Source: an uncultured Lactobacillus sp.
GTDB lineage: Bacteria; Bacillota; Bacilli; Lactobacillales; Lactobacillaceae
Length of the DNA stretch: 64,000 nucleotides
NCBI GenBank assembly: GCA_947565635.1
Contig: CANOGU010000011.1
Span: forward strand, 1-64,000
Reading direction: 5' to 3'
Each line of letters starts with the position of its first letter. Positions within the stretch are counted from its first letter, which is position 1. The notes under the pieces were generated by a model. It had not been told where the DNA came from and made no database searches. It saw only the letters and a program-made list of their open reading frames with translations. Of this stretch, positions 8,528 to 16,572 are shown piece after piece. The position numbers were made by a program, and so were the translations under genes.

Positions 8528-9357
8528 AGGAAAAACTTTTAATTAGTCAAGATTTGTCTTGCCTTGGGCAGGTCTCTCTAAGTGTTGCCTTACCAATTTT
8601 AGGTGCATGTGGGTATCAGCCAGATGTTTTACCAACAGCAATTTTATCTACTCATACTGGTGGATTTGGTAATAATACCTTTTTGGCGCTAAATAATGAA
8701 ATGAGTAAAATTATTGCTCACTGGCAAGATGAAAAAATTACTTTTAAAAATTTATACTTAGGCTATTTGGGAAGAAATGCCATTGATTTTTGGATTGAGC
8801 ATATTTCTGATTTTAGAAATACTGACTTATTAATACTGCTTGATCCAGCAATGGCAGATTCAGGAAAGTTATATAGCGGCTTAGATATAGAATATGTAGA
8901 AAAAATGCGCAAACTTGCAAAGCGCGCGACTATTTTAACTCCAAATTTAACTGAAGCATGTCTATTACTGAATAAGGAATATAGAAATTTTTCAATAAAT
9001 GAAATTAAAGAAATTGCTGGCGAGTTAAAAGAAAAGTTTAAGTTAGATGGTCTGGTAATTACTGGCATTTTCTTAGAAAATAAAGTGAAGATGGTTGGAT
9101 TAGCAAATGATAGTAAAATTTTCGTAATAGAAAATGAAAAAATTACCCGCTCATTTTTTGGGACTGGAGATATGTTTGCAAGTAGCTTATTAGCAGGAAT
9201 TTTAGCTGGGTATTCATTAAAAGAAAGTGCACAAATAGCAGGTGATTTTGTTAAATTGGCGATTGAAAAGACTGACCTAAAGCAAGATAAACGCTTGGGA
9301 CCTAACTACGCAGGTGCCCTATCTTGGTTAATGAACAAAATGGAAGGAAAGAAATAA
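8524..9357 (+). CDS. pdxK: Pyridoxal/pyridoxamine kinase (ribokinase-like fold)
   Basis: 277 residues, overlapping the previous gene by four bases. The early SVALPIL and STHTGGF segments and the GTGD motif at residues 213-216 (anion hole and catalytic Asp216) are those of the PdxK/PdxY group of the PfkB superfamily. These enzymes phosphorylate pyridoxal, pyridoxine or pyridoxamine with ATP in the cytoplasm, the last step of B6 salvage to pyridoxal 5'-phosphate. An ECF-type S component begins three bases after its stop, so uptake and trapping of the vitamin appear coupled. A ThiD-like hydroxymethylpyrimidine kinase is less likely given the STHTGGF segment. The symbol could equally be pdxY. Confidence 0.82.
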   Translation: MKEKLLISQDLSCLGQVSLSVALPILGACGYQPDVLPTAILSTHTGGFGNNTFLALNNEMSKIIAHWQDEKITFKNLYLGYLGRNAIDFWIEHISDFRNTDLLILLDPAMADSGKLYSGLDIEYVEKMRKLAKRATILTPNLTEACLLLNKEYRNFSINEIKEIAGELKEKFKLDGLVITGIFLENKVKMVGLANDSKIFVIENEKITRSFFGTGDMFASSLLAGILAGYSLKESAQIAGDFVKLAIEKTDLKQDKRLGPNYAGALSWLMNKMEGKK

Positions 9358-9360
9358 TAA

Positions 9361-9918
9361 ATGCGAACAAGAGAAAATTCATTAGTTTCAATAATTATGA
9401 CTGGATTATTTGCGGCAATAATTTATTTGGGTGTTTGGGTTTTAAGAATCCCAGTTCCTGCTTTAGTAGGGCGTCCATTTATTCATTTTGGTAATACGTT
9501 AACGGCTGTTGCAATTTTATATTTAGGTTATCGTAATGGAATGCTAGCTGGGATTATTGGATTGGGCGGCTTTGACTTGCTTAATGGTTACGCTGCAACT
9601 TCGTGGTTAACAATGCTAGAAGTCGTAGTAGTTGCAAGTGTTTTAACGGCAGTATATAAGGGGATGCACTATCAAGATAGTAAGAAAAATATTATTATTT
9701 TAGGAATTATTGCTGGAATTACGAAAATTTTTACTACTTACTGTGTCTCAATTGTAGAAGCTTTAATGGTAGGAACTAGTTTAAATGTGGCTTTAGTTAG
9801 CTCTTTTGTTAGTTTGCCGGCAACGATCATCAATTCGATTTCGACAGCAATTTGTACTCCAATCTTATACTTTGCAGTCTGTGATGGTGCAAGGAGAATT
9901 TTAAGAAGGACTGCTTAA
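9361..9918 (+). CDS. ECF transporter S component, probably for vitamin B6
   Basis: 185 residues, about six membrane helices (near 10-30, 42-60, 62-82, 85-105, 112-135, 145-175), basic ends, and small-residue-rich first helix, as in substrate-binding S components of energy-coupling factor transporters. The GRPFIHFGNTLTAVAILYLGY segment is typical of this group. It starts 3 bases after the pyridoxal-type kinase stop, and the conserved pairing of a PdxU-like or HmpT-like S component with a B6 kinase suggests pyridoxine/pyridoxal or a pyrimidine precursor as the ligand. The shared EcfA/EcfA'/EcfT module is not in this window. Confidence 0.78.
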   Translation: MRTRENSLVSIIMTGLFAAIIYLGVWVLRIPVPALVGRPFIHFGNTLTAVAILYLGYRNGMLAGIIGLGGFDLLNGYAATSWLTMLEVVVVASVLTAVYKGMHYQDSKKNIIILGIIAGITKIFTTYCVSIVEALMVGTSLNVALVSSFVSLPATIINSISTAICTPILYFAVCDGARRILRRTA

Positions 9919-9970
9919 TTAAAATAGATTTGTTATAATTTTGATTAAAGATAAAAAGGAGGAATTTTAA

Positions 9971-10150
9971 ATGCCATTTGTACATGTAGAGCTAATTAAG
10001 GGTAGAAGTGATGAACAACTTACTCAAATGATGAAAGATATCACCGAAGCTGTTCATAAGAATACTGGTGCTCCAAAAGAACATATTCATGTAATTATTA
10101 ATGAACTTGATAAACATACTTATGGTCAAGGCGGCGAATGGAGGGCTTAA
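9971..10150 (+). CDS. 4-oxalocrotonate tautomerase family protein, 59 aa
   Basis: A 59-codon frame from ATG 9971 with an excellent AAAAGGAGGAAT ribosome binding site and a TATAAT -10 box at 9934-9939. The sequence [16 protein letters not shown] is the signature start of the family: Pro1, after removal of Met, is the catalytic base, and an Arg near position 12 (here in GRS) helps bind the acid. The length matches the usual 58-64 residues of the hexameric enzymes. The physiological substrate in lactobacilli is not known. Confidence 0.88.
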   Translation: MPFVHVELIKGRSDEQLTQMMKDITEAVHKNTGAPKEHIHVIINELDKHTYGQGGEWRA

Positions 10151-10153
10151 AAA

Positions 10154-10555
10154 TTGAAAAAGTTTTCTATTAATCGCTTAATAAAACTGGGATTAATTTT
10201 TAGTACAGTATGGTTTGTTTATCTTTTATTTTTTAGCTTTGAAAGTCTAACTGATTTTTCAAACCTACGCACCTTACCAACTGCTAGAGTAATTAGTCTG
10301 TTTGTAATTCTTATCGTTATAAGCTTATTTTTAGGTTTTATTTTAGCTGGTGTTTGGCTGAGCGTAGATCAACCAAAATTTAAGTTTAAGTGGGAGTATC
10401 TGTATAAAGGAATCCTGGTTGGAATAATTTGGGCAGCTCTTGATATGTTTATGGTTAATTCAGGAAAGTTTATGATTATTCCAGTAATTATTGACTTAAT
10501 TATAGGTACTTTAGTTGGAATGTTGCTTTTTAGTCGAAGAACGTCCAAAAAATAA
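10154..10555 (+). CDS. Small integral membrane protein, unknown function
   Basis: 133 residues starting at TTG 10154, three bases after the tautomerase stop; GGAGGGC inside the end of that gene is its ribosome binding site. Four hydrophobic helices are evident (about 10-28, 45-70, 85-105, 107-126) with a basic N-terminus and an RRTSKK C-terminus. No family was recognised with certainty. It is cotranscribed with the tautomerase, and the pair ends at a strong terminator. Confidence 0.7.
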   Translation: MKKFSINRLIKLGLIFSTVWFVYLLFFSFESLTDFSNLRTLPTARVISLFVILIVISLFLGFILAGVWLSVDQPKFKFKWEYLYKGILVGIIWAALDMFMVNSGKFMIIPVIIDLIIGTLVGMLLFSRRTSKK

Positions 10556-10556
10556 A

Positions 10557-10599
10557 TAAAAAATCGTGATTAGCAATTAACTAATCACGATTTTTTTGT
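10557..10599. terminator. Bidirectional Rho-independent terminator
   Basis: AAAAAATCGTGATTAG and CTAATCACGATTTTTT form a perfect 16-base stem around a 7-base loop, with A and T runs on the two flanks. It can stop both the membrane-protein transcript (+) and the small reverse gene (-). Confidence 0.92.
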
Positions 10600-10604
10600 T
10601 TAGT

Positions 10605-10718
10605 CTAATCTTCTTTTTTGGCTTCTTCTAAAGCCTTCATGATTGAAGGATTCTTTGAATGACAATCTTTTAACATTTGGTAATCTTCTTCAGATAATTT
10701 AACAGTGTACTTAGTCAT
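10605..10718 (-). CDS. Small hypothetical protein, 37 aa
   Basis: ATG (10716-10718, reverse) to TAG (10605-10607) encodes MTKYTVKLSEEDYQMLKD...KALEEAKKED, 37 residues, charged and probably helical. GAGGAAA is placed 6-7 bases before the ATG and the bidirectional terminator lies directly after the stop, so this looks like a real gene unit. The opening strand-like TKYTVKLSEEDYQML resembles the first part of small ribbon-helix-helix-like proteins, but it is too short to assign. Function unknown. Confidence 0.6.
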   Translation of the reverse strand: MTKYTVKLSEEDYQMLKDCHSKNPSIMKALEEAKKED

Positions 10719-10786
10719 GATTTTTCCTCACTTTTTATTTTTTACCTTTAATATATCACTTTATTGATAGAATTGATAAAGAAATT

Positions 10787-10816
10787 TTGAATTGAATATT
10801 ATTAAATCGCTATAAT
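10787..10816 (+). promoter_or_regulatory. Sigma-A-type promoter for the DUF2325-like gene
   Basis: TTGAAT (10787-10792), 18-base spacer, TATAAT (10811-10816), 30 bases before the ATG. Confidence 0.65.
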
Positions 10817-10846
10817 AGATAAAAAGTAAGTAAGAAAGTGGTTAAA

Positions 10847-12166
10847 ATGTTTGACTATCGAAATAATTTAAAAAGAATATTAAATAGTACAGAAGGCGAC
10901 GAAAAGAGCCTTAAAAATAGCTTGAATGCAATTAAGTTAGTCCTGGGAATGACAGGGGAAAGCAGTGAAAGGGTAACTGGCGGTGAACTTGATCCAAAAA
11001 TTATTGCCCAAATAAATACTTTTTTGCAAGGAATAACTAAATTAATTGAGCATCCTGGCAATAAAGATGCTAAAAAGACAGCTTTAGGCGCACTACATAA
11101 ATTAACTTTTGATCAAAATATTACTGCTAATTTTGGAAAACAACTAGGGCAGCTTGATCAAGCAATTCAATCATCCGAAGAAACGAGTAGTGTAGTAAAT
11201 AGAAAAATTTTTGAAGAAGCATTAAAGCCTAAAAAAGAAAAAGTACGTGACTATCGCAAGGGAAGACGTTATACAGTTATTCGTGCATTGAAGGGTGCAG
11301 ATCTAATCAATGATAATGGAGAAGTAGTTTTTGAGGTTAATGAAAGTCAAATACATGACTTAAACTTAAAGAGCGGCGATATTGTTGAAGCTATACCTTT
11401 ATCGGATGGCTTAAATGAAGCTGAGGTTTTACGAGTTGTCGGCTATAGAAAATTGCGTAGTCGTGACTATGACAAAATAGAAGATTTTAAGTACGGTGTA
11501 GTACAAGGAAGTCCGGGAAATCTAAGCGTTTCGCGTAATATTCACGGAGAAAGGTTAACAATTAATCATAAGCCGGTGATTGTTGCCCTTGATTCTAGTT
11601 ACTATCAAAATGGAAGTGTACATCTAGAAGATGGTTCGATTGTTGACTTGGCTTGGTATACCGGTGATGTAAGACTTAAGAAAGATCCAGCTAGTGCCGT
11701 TCAAATTCGATGGATCTATGAAACTGAGCAACCAAAACGGATTTCTAAAACTAAAAAAGAAAAGTCAAGTCGAGAAAACACGCAGAAACTGGCACAATTA
11801 GATATGAATTTGCATTATCAAAGAGTTGGGATTGCGGTTGGAGACAATCAAAACGAAGCAATTTTAGAAGGTATTGTTAATCGCTACAATGGTATTGCAA
11901 TTCCAATCGATGCTTTTGAAGGAAAGAAAAAAGTAATTGAAAATCAAATTAAAGATTTAGATATTGTAATCTTGGTAACAGCTTTTGCAGCTCATGACAG
12001 TACTTGGAATATTAGAGAGTTTGCAAGCAAATATCATGTAAAATTTGCCGTTAGTTCCAGCAAAGGATATCAAGCATTTGAACGCGCTTTGTATAGAGCA
12101 GAAAATGGCATGCCGGCTTATGAAGGAAACCAGCAATTAGAATATAAAATGTTAAAAAATAATTAG
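10847..12166 (+). CDS. DUF2325-like domain protein, 439 aa
   Basis: The ATG at 10847 is chosen over GTG 10838 because AAAGTGG, which contains that GTG, is well placed as its ribosome binding site. The N-terminal third is helical. The middle (about 135-300) is beta-rich, with KGRRYTVIRALKGAD and later repeats of strand-turn text. The C-terminal 100 residues (NRYNGIAIPIDAFEGKKK...DIVILVTAFAAHDSTWNIREFASKYHVKFAVS) look like the Rossmann-like DUF2325 domain, whose function is unknown. The gene is monocistronic by spacing, with its own promoter. The family call rests on memory of similar lactobacillar annotations. Confidence 0.65.
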   Translation: MFDYRNNLKRILNSTEGDEKSLKNSLNAIKLVLGMTGESSERVTGGELDPKIIAQINTFLQGITKLIEHPGNKDAKKTALGALHKLTFDQNITANFGKQLGQLDQAIQSSEETSSVVNRKIFEEALKPKKEKVRDYRKGRRYTVIRALKGADLINDNGEVVFEVNESQIHDLNLKSGDIVEAIPLSDGLNEAEVLRVVGYRKLRSRDYDKIEDFKYGVVQGSPGNLSVSRNIHGERLTINHKPVIVALDSSYYQNGSVHLEDGSIVDLAWYTGDVRLKKDPASAVQIRWIYETEQPKRISKTKKEKSSRENTQKLAQLDMNLHYQRVGIAVGDNQNEAILEGIVNRYNGIAIPIDAFEGKKKVIENQIKDLDIVILVTAFAAHDSTWNIREFASKYHVKFAVSSSKGYQAFERALYRAENGMPAYEGNQQLEYKMLKNN

Positions 12167-12181
12167 GAATGGGAGATGAAA

Positions 12182-12211
12182 CTGACAACCTGTATAGAAA
12201 TTAGATAAAAT
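12182..12211 (+). promoter_or_regulatory. Possible promoter for the YitT-like gene
   Basis: CTGACA (12182-12187), 18-base spacer, TAAAAT (12206-12211), 33 bases before the ATG. Moderate match only. Confidence 0.4.
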
Positions 12212-12243
12212 ATTAATAACTTATTTTTAGGAAGGATGATGAA

Positions 12244-13083
12244 ATGACAAAAAACATTAAAAAGAAATCTTGGATGCGCTGGGTAGTATTTTTAGCCGGC
12301 CTAGAAATTATCGCCATTTCTATTAATTTCTTCTATGGTCCAATTAATATTGCTGCGGGAGGATCAACTGGTATTTCGATTTTAGTTGACGCAGTATGGG
12401 GAATTAACCGTTCAATAACGGTTTTAGTTGTTAATATTTTAATGTTGGTTTTGGCAGCTGTCTTTTTAGGAAAAAAGACAACGAAGAACATTGCCTTAGG
12501 TAGTTTATTATTGCCAATCCTAATGGAAATTACCCCAAGTTTTAAAATTACTAATAACCAATTACTTGCTGTAATTTACGGTGGAGTATTAATGGGACTA
12601 GGGGTCTCTCTTCTCTATCGTGTAAATGCTTCAAGTGGCGGGACAACAATTCCACCAATGATTTTGAAAAAATATTTTTATATCAATCCAGCGGTTGGCT
12701 TACTTGGAATTGATATGATAATTATTTTCCTAAATATATTTGTTGATGGATGGAATGCCTTTTTACTAGCGGCTTTGTCTCAGGTAGTTACATCTATGAC
12801 GATGAACTATGCAGAAGCAGGCTTTGATCGAAAATATCAAGTTCGTATTATGAGTAATAAACATTTCAATGAATTGAAAACTATGTTACTAGATAATTGT
12901 AATGGTTTGACAATTTATGATGTTGTTGGTGGCTATAGTGATGATGACAAAAAACAATTGCTTTTAGTAGTTGACACGCGTGAATATGGTCCTTTAATCA
13001 GTAAAATTCATGAAATTGACCCTGACGCTTTTATTATTACTGATACAGTAGCGCGGGTTCATGGAGGTCAATGGGGATTATAG
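12244..13083 (+). CDS. YitT family membrane protein (DUF161 + DUF2179)
   Basis: 279 residues with a strong AGGAAGGATGATG upstream. Five or six membrane helices fill residues 10-190, including the conserved AAGGSTGISILVD and NASSGGTTIPPMILKKY segments typical of YitT proteins. The C-terminal soluble part (about 195-279, RKYQVRIMSNKHFNELKTMLLDN...VVDTREYGPLISKIHEIDPDAFI) is the ferredoxin-like DUF2179 domain. The transported or sensed compound is unknown. It converges with the next gene, their stop regions overlapping by six bases with no terminator between. Confidence 0.88.
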   Translation: MTKNIKKKSWMRWVVFLAGLEIIAISINFFYGPINIAAGGSTGISILVDAVWGINRSITVLVVNILMLVLAAVFLGKKTTKNIALGSLLLPILMEITPSFKITNNQLLAVIYGGVLMGLGVSLLYRVNASSGGTTIPPMILKKYFYINPAVGLLGIDMIIIFLNIFVDGWNAFLLAALSQVVTSMTMNYAEAGFDRKYQVRIMSNKHFNELKTMLLDNCNGLTIYDVVGGYSDDDKKQLLLVVDTREYGPLISKIHEIDPDAFIITDTVARVHGGQWGL

Positions 13084-13434
13084 CCAGACTTTTTCGTATA
13101 TATTTTCTTTGAAGCCACAAGTTAGTTTATCACCGTCAGTTATTAACGGTCTCTTAATTAATTTGCCGTTCTGTGAAAGTAATGTGGCAGCTTCCTCAAT
13201 TGACATGGAATTGATTTGATCTTTTAAATGCATTTGACGGTAGACTTTTCCCGATGTATTAAAGAAATATCTTAAACCTCTATCTTGAAACTTATTTAGC
13301 CACTTAAGCAAGTCTTCTTGTTTAGGTGGCTTTTCTACTAAATCGTGATACTCATATGCAATATGGTGTTGATCTAGCCATTTTTGCGCTTTTTTAGAGG
13401 TGGAACAACGTTTGTATCCGTAAAATTTGATCAT
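13078..13434 (-). CDS. ArsC/Spx-family thioredoxin-fold protein
   Basis: 118 residues, ATG at 13432-13434 (reverse). MIKFYGYKRCSTSKKAQKWL has a single active-site Cys10 in a CSTS motif, the CxxS form of YffB/YusI-type ArsC-like proteins rather than the CxxC of Spx. KRPLITDG near residues 93-100 supplies the conserved RP-L segment. It is most likely a glutathione- or thiol-dependent reductase of unknown substrate. True arsenate resistance is not implied, as no ars genes are near. It converges on the YitT-like gene. Confidence 0.85.
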   Translation of the reverse strand: MIKFYGYKRCSTSKKAQKWLDQHHIAYEYHDLVEKPPKQEDLLKWLNKFQDRGLRYFFNTSGKVYRQMHLKDQINSMSIEEAATLLSQNGKLIKRPLITDGDKLTCGFKENIYEKVWL

Positions 13435-13499
13435 ACTGTACTCCTTCTTAAAAATCTTTACTAATATTCTATTATTTTTTTAGAAATTTTGATATTGAA

Positions 13500-13528
13500 T
13501 TGCTTTAAAAGAGGGATGAGAGTATACT
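13500..13528 (+). promoter_or_regulatory. Promoter of the rplU-rpmA operon
   Basis: TTGCTT (13500-13505), 17-base spacer, TATACT (13523-13528). Transcription would begin near 13535, at the start of the structured leader. Confidence 0.65.
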
Positions 13529-13534
13529 GTAAGA

Positions 13535-13645
13535 GTTGTATTTGTGGAAACCTCACATCTGCAACCGCACGTTTATGAGGTTAGAAGAGAATTAACGTTA
13601 ATTCCACCTCATGCGGCGAGTCTAAGTATTTTTTCGGAGGTGTAC
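13535..13645 (+). promoter_or_regulatory. Ribosomal protein L21 mRNA leader (autoregulatory)
   Basis: About 110 untranslated bases precede rplU. AACCTCA (13549-13555) pairs with TGAGGTT (13576-13582), AATTAACGTTAATT (13590-13603) is a perfect palindrome, and CCGCA in the first loop (13565-13569) can pair with TGCGG (13612-13616) as a pseudoknot. Position and shape fit the known Firmicute L21 leader, which is thought to bind L21 and repress its own operon. The GGAGGTG ribosome binding site lies at its 3' end. Confidence 0.75.
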
Positions 13646-13647
13646 AA

Positions 13648-13959
13648 ATGTACGCAGTTATTAAAACCGGTGGTAAGCAATACAAGGTTGCTAAGGGCGA
13701 CAGCGTTTTTGTTGAAAAACTTGAAGTTAAGCCTGGTGACGAAGTAACTTTTGATGAAGTTATTCTTGTAAATGATGGTAAATCAACTAAGATTGGTACT
13801 CCAGTAGTTGAAGGTGCTAAAGTTGTTGCTAAAGTTGAAAAGCAAGGCAAAGAAAAGAAAGTTGTTACTTTCAAGTACAAGCCTAAGAAGCACTCACACA
13901 CTAAGTATGGTCACCGTCAACCTTACACTAAGGTAACTATCGAAAGCATTGAAGCTTAA
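13648..13959 (+). CDS. rplU: 50S ribosomal protein L21
   Basis: 103 residues, full length. [14 protein letters not shown] at the start and the [21 protein letters not shown] end are the family signature. It binds 23S rRNA in the large subunit. It is first in an operon with rpmA behind the L21 leader. Codon choice is that of a highly expressed gene (GGT, CGT, AAG). The protease gene prp (ysxB), which lies between rplU and rpmA in Bacillus and Staphylococcus, is absent here. Confidence 0.98.
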   Translation: MYAVIKTGGKQYKVAKGDSVFVEKLEVKPGDEVTFDEVILVNDGKSTKIGTPVVEGAKVVAKVEKQGKEKKVVTFKYKPKKHSHTKYGHRQPYTKVTIESIEA

Positions 13960-13978
13960 TTAAGGGGTGAAACAAATT

Positions 13979-14278
13979 ATGATGATTAATAATCTTGAAG
14001 CACTTAAATTATTTGCCCACCACAAGGGTGGTGGTTCAACTGCTAACGGTCGTAACTCAGCTGGTCGTCGTTTAGGCGCAAAGCGTGCTGATGGTCAAAA
14101 GATCAATGCAGGTTCAATTATTTTCCGTCAACGCGGTACTAAGATCCACCCAGGTAAGAACGTTGGTATTGGTGGTGACGACACTTTGTTTGCTTTAACT
14201 AGTGGCGTTGTTAAATTCGAACGTTTGGGCAGAGATCGTAAACAAGTTTCTGTTTACCCAGTTGAAGAAGCAAAATAA
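13979..14278 (+). CDS. rpmA: 50S ribosomal protein L27, with cleavable N-terminal extension
   Basis: 99 residues from ATG 13979, with AAGGGGTG upstream. The frame also contains a GTG at 13967, but that codon is part of the ribosome binding site; ATG 13982 is an alternative. The protein starts [21 protein letters not shown]. The LKLFA|HHKG stretch is the site at which Firmicute L27 is trimmed by the cysteine protease Prp, so that mature L27 begins at His and its tail reaches the peptidyl transferase centre. A normal L27 body follows ([33 protein letters not shown]). Confidence 0.97.
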   Translation: MMINNLEALKLFAHHKGGGSTANGRNSAGRRLGAKRADGQKINAGSIIFRQRGTKIHPGKNVGIGGDDTLFALTSGVVKFERLGRDRKQVSVYPVEEAK

Positions 14279-14289
14279 TTTTCTTTTGC

Positions 14290-14327
14290 AGGCTGGACGT
14301 CCCTAAGGAACGTTCAGTCTTTTTTTA
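14290..14327 (+). terminator. Rho-independent terminator after rpmA
   Basis: GGCTGGACGT(CC) pairs with GGAACGTTCAGTCT with G-T pairs and a small bulge, followed by seven T. Confidence 0.75.
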
Positions 14328-14350
14328 TCTACTCAGGAGGATCCAAGCCT

Positions 14351-15460
14351 ATGTCTTCAGATCAAGAGTTATTAACGTTACTTAATAATCGAATTAGTAA
14401 AACTACTAAATTGATTAAAGAAAAGCAGGCAGATGCGTTAGTCATTTTTAATCAAGCTAATTATCGCTTTTTAACCAATTTTTCTGGTGAAGAAGCTGAA
14501 CTTATTTTAACTGCAAATGGAGATCGCGTTTTATTATCTGATTCACGTTTCAAAGATCAAATTCGCCATCAGGCACCTGGCGAAATGAAGGTAGTTATGC
14601 AAACTATGGACGTGATAAAAGAAATTGCCGGCCAACTAAAGCAGCTAGATGTTAAAACTGTTCTAGTTGAAGGAGAATTTATTTCTGCAACTCAATTTGA
14701 GGCTCTTAAGCAGGCTTGTCCTGATCTTAATTTTATTTTAAATGCTGAATTAGTAGAAACAGTTCGTAACATAAAAGATGAGCTAGAATTAGAAACTTTG
14801 CAAAAGGCAATTGATATTTCAGCTCAAAGTTTTAAAGAAATTTTGCCTTTAATTGAGCCGGGTGTTAGTGAGCGTGCTATTGGAGCAAAATTAGATTATT
14901 TGTTCAAAATGAATGGTGGAGATGGCCCTTCGTTTGAGACAATAATTGCTTCCGGATACCGCGGTAGTTGGGCCCATGGTGTTGCGAGTGATAAAAAGAT
15001 TCAAAAAGGTGAATTAATTGTAATTGACTTTGGAAGTTTTTATCATGGTTATACCGCAGATATTACTAGAACAGTTGCTTTAGGCCAAGTAGAGCCTGAA
15101 CTAGAAAAAATATATTATATTGTACTAGAAGCACAAAAACGGGGAATTGCAGCTGCAATTGCTGGAAATACTGGTAAAGATATCGATCAAGCTGGTAGAA
15201 ACTACATTAAAGAGCAAGGATATGGAGAGTACTTTGGTCACGGTATTGGTCATGGAATTGGCTTAGAAGTGCATGAACTCTGTACGCCAGCAATGCCATA
15301 TAGTAAAGAAGTTATGAAAAATAATATGGCAATCACGGTTGAGCCAGGAATTTATTTGCCAGACCGTGGCGGTGTTAGAATTGAAGATGATGTTTTAATT
15401 AAAGATAATCATCCATATGTGATGTCACAGTTGCCAAAAGATGAACTTTTAATCTTATAA
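14351..15460 (+). CDS. Xaa-Pro aminopeptidase/dipeptidase (M24 family)
   Basis: 369 residues with AGGAGGA upstream of ATG 14351. An N-terminal creatinase-like domain (about 1-130) precedes the pita-bread metallopeptidase domain. Metal ligands are visible: Asp in IDFGSFYHGYTADITRT (two Asp, about 225-240), His in HGIGHGIGLEVHE (about 297-309), Glu in VEPGIYLP and Glu in GVRIEDDVL. The enzyme removes an N-terminal residue before proline, or splits Xaa-Pro dipeptides, in the cytoplasm, helping to use casein-type peptides imported by Opp. The length and lack of a long N-terminal domain fit the PepP/YqhT group that sits before efp in many Firmicutes; PepQ is the alternative. Confidence 0.9.
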   Translation: MSSDQELLTLLNNRISKTTKLIKEKQADALVIFNQANYRFLTNFSGEEAELILTANGDRVLLSDSRFKDQIRHQAPGEMKVVMQTMDVIKEIAGQLKQLDVKTVLVEGEFISATQFEALKQACPDLNFILNAELVETVRNIKDELELETLQKAIDISAQSFKEILPLIEPGVSERAIGAKLDYLFKMNGGDGPSFETIIASGYRGSWAHGVASDKKIQKGELIVIDFGSFYHGYTADITRTVALGQVEPELEKIYYIVLEAQKRGIAAAIAGNTGKDIDQAGRNYIKEQGYGEYFGHGIGHGIGLEVHELCTPAMPYSKEVMKNNMAITVEPGIYLPDRGGVRIEDDVLIKDNHPYVMSQLPKDELLIL

Positions 15461-15544
15461 TTTTGTGTAATTATGCGGTTAATGTTGCGAAACAATAGAT
15501 AAGATTGGTAGTATAAATAAGTGTAGAAATGAGGTAATTTTACT

Positions 15545-16114
15545 ATGACAATGATCTCAGTTAATGAATTTAAAAATGGATTAACTATTGAATATAACAA
15601 TGATTTATGGCGTATTGTTGAATTCCAACACGTTAAGCCAGGTAAAGGTAGTGCCTTTGTTCGTTCAAAACTTAAGAGTTTAAGAACTGGTGCAGTTCAA
15701 GAATATACTTTCCGTTCAACTGCTAAAGTAAATACTGCTGATATTCAAACTAAGGCAATGCAATACTTATACAATGATGGTACAAGTTTTGTATTTATGG
15801 ATACTAATACTTATGAACAACTTGAAATTCCGGAAGCTCAAGTTGAAAGAGAATCTAAGTTCTTGAAAGAAAACATGGTAGTTAACGTTATTACTCATGA
15901 GGGTGAAACTTTGGGTGTTGATTTACCAAATACAGTTGATCTTGAAGTTGCAGAAACTGAACCTAATATTAAGGGTGATACATCTTCCGGTGGTGGTAAG
16001 CCCGCAACTATGGAAACTGGCTTAGTAGTTAACGTACCATTCTTTATTAATCAAGGTGATGTATTAACTATTAATACTGCTGATGGTACTTATGTTTCTC
16101 GTGCAAATAAATAG
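15545..16114 (+). CDS. efp: Elongation factor P
   Basis: 189 residues in three beta-barrel (KOW-like and OB) domains. The start MTMISVNEF follows GAGG in AAATGAGGTAATTTTACT. The tip loop [11 protein letters not shown] (about residues 29-39) carries the Lys that many bacteria modify. The C-terminal [14 protein letters not shown]...DGTYVSRA is the family signature. EF-P relieves ribosome stalling at polyproline, which the Pro-rich surface proteins of this genome would need. It is followed 17 bases later by the Asp23-family gene. Confidence 0.97.
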   Translation: MTMISVNEFKNGLTIEYNNDLWRIVEFQHVKPGKGSAFVRSKLKSLRTGAVQEYTFRSTAKVNTADIQTKAMQYLYNDGTSFVFMDTNTYEQLEIPEAQVERESKFLKENMVVNVITHEGETLGVDLPNTVDLEVAETEPNIKGDTSSGGGKPATMETGLVVNVPFFINQGDVLTINTADGTYVSRANK

Positions 16115-16131
16115 TTTTTGAGGTAAAAAAT

Positions 16132-16572
16132 ATGGCTGATAATTCAACGATTCTTTTATCAAGCAATGACAAAGGCGATGAAACCCGAGTTGACCTTGGT
16201 GTTTTAGAGGTTATTCTAGGAATTGCTGCCAGAAAAGTCGATGGCGTCAGCGAAATGCGTGGGACGCTAAAAACTGGCATCGATACTCTTTTTGGTCGTT
16301 CTAACCAAGGTAAAGGTGTTTCCCTAAGTGTTGAAGACGATAAGTTAACTGCTGATGTTTATACTTATCTTGACTACGGTGTAAATGTGCCAAAAGTATG
16401 CGTCCAACTGCAAAAAAATCTAACTTTGCAATTGAAGCAAATGACAGATTTAGATTTAACTCAAATTAATGTTCATGTAGTTGGCTTGGTTTCAGAAGCA
16501 GACGAAACTGAAGTAAAGGCTGACACGGAAGCACTTTTCCCAGATGATAAAGAGGACGAGGCTAAAGACTAA
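16132..16572 (+). CDS. yqhY: Asp23/Gls24 family protein YqhY
   Basis: 146 residues, starting after TTTTTGAGGTAAAAAAT. The central GVLEVILGIAARKVDGVSEMRG and VNVPKVCVQLQKNL segments are those of the Asp23 family. The acidic C-terminus (DDKEDEAKD) is also usual. In Bacillus this gene sits in the same place before nusB and has been linked to control of acetyl-CoA carboxylase and envelope stress; its exact role is unsettled. It abuts nusB with no gap. Confidence 0.9.
   Translation: MADNSTILLSSNDKGDETRVDLGVLEVILGIAARKVDGVSEMRGTLKTGIDTLFGRSNQGKGVSLSVEDDKLTADVYTYLDYGVNVPKVCVQLQKNLTLQLKQMTDLDLTQINVHVVGLVSEADETEVKADTEALFPDDKEDEAKD

Noticed and set aside
13544..13747. Open frame across the rplU leader
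   Set aside because: It overlaps the structured L21 leader and the start of rplU in another frame and has no ribosome binding site.
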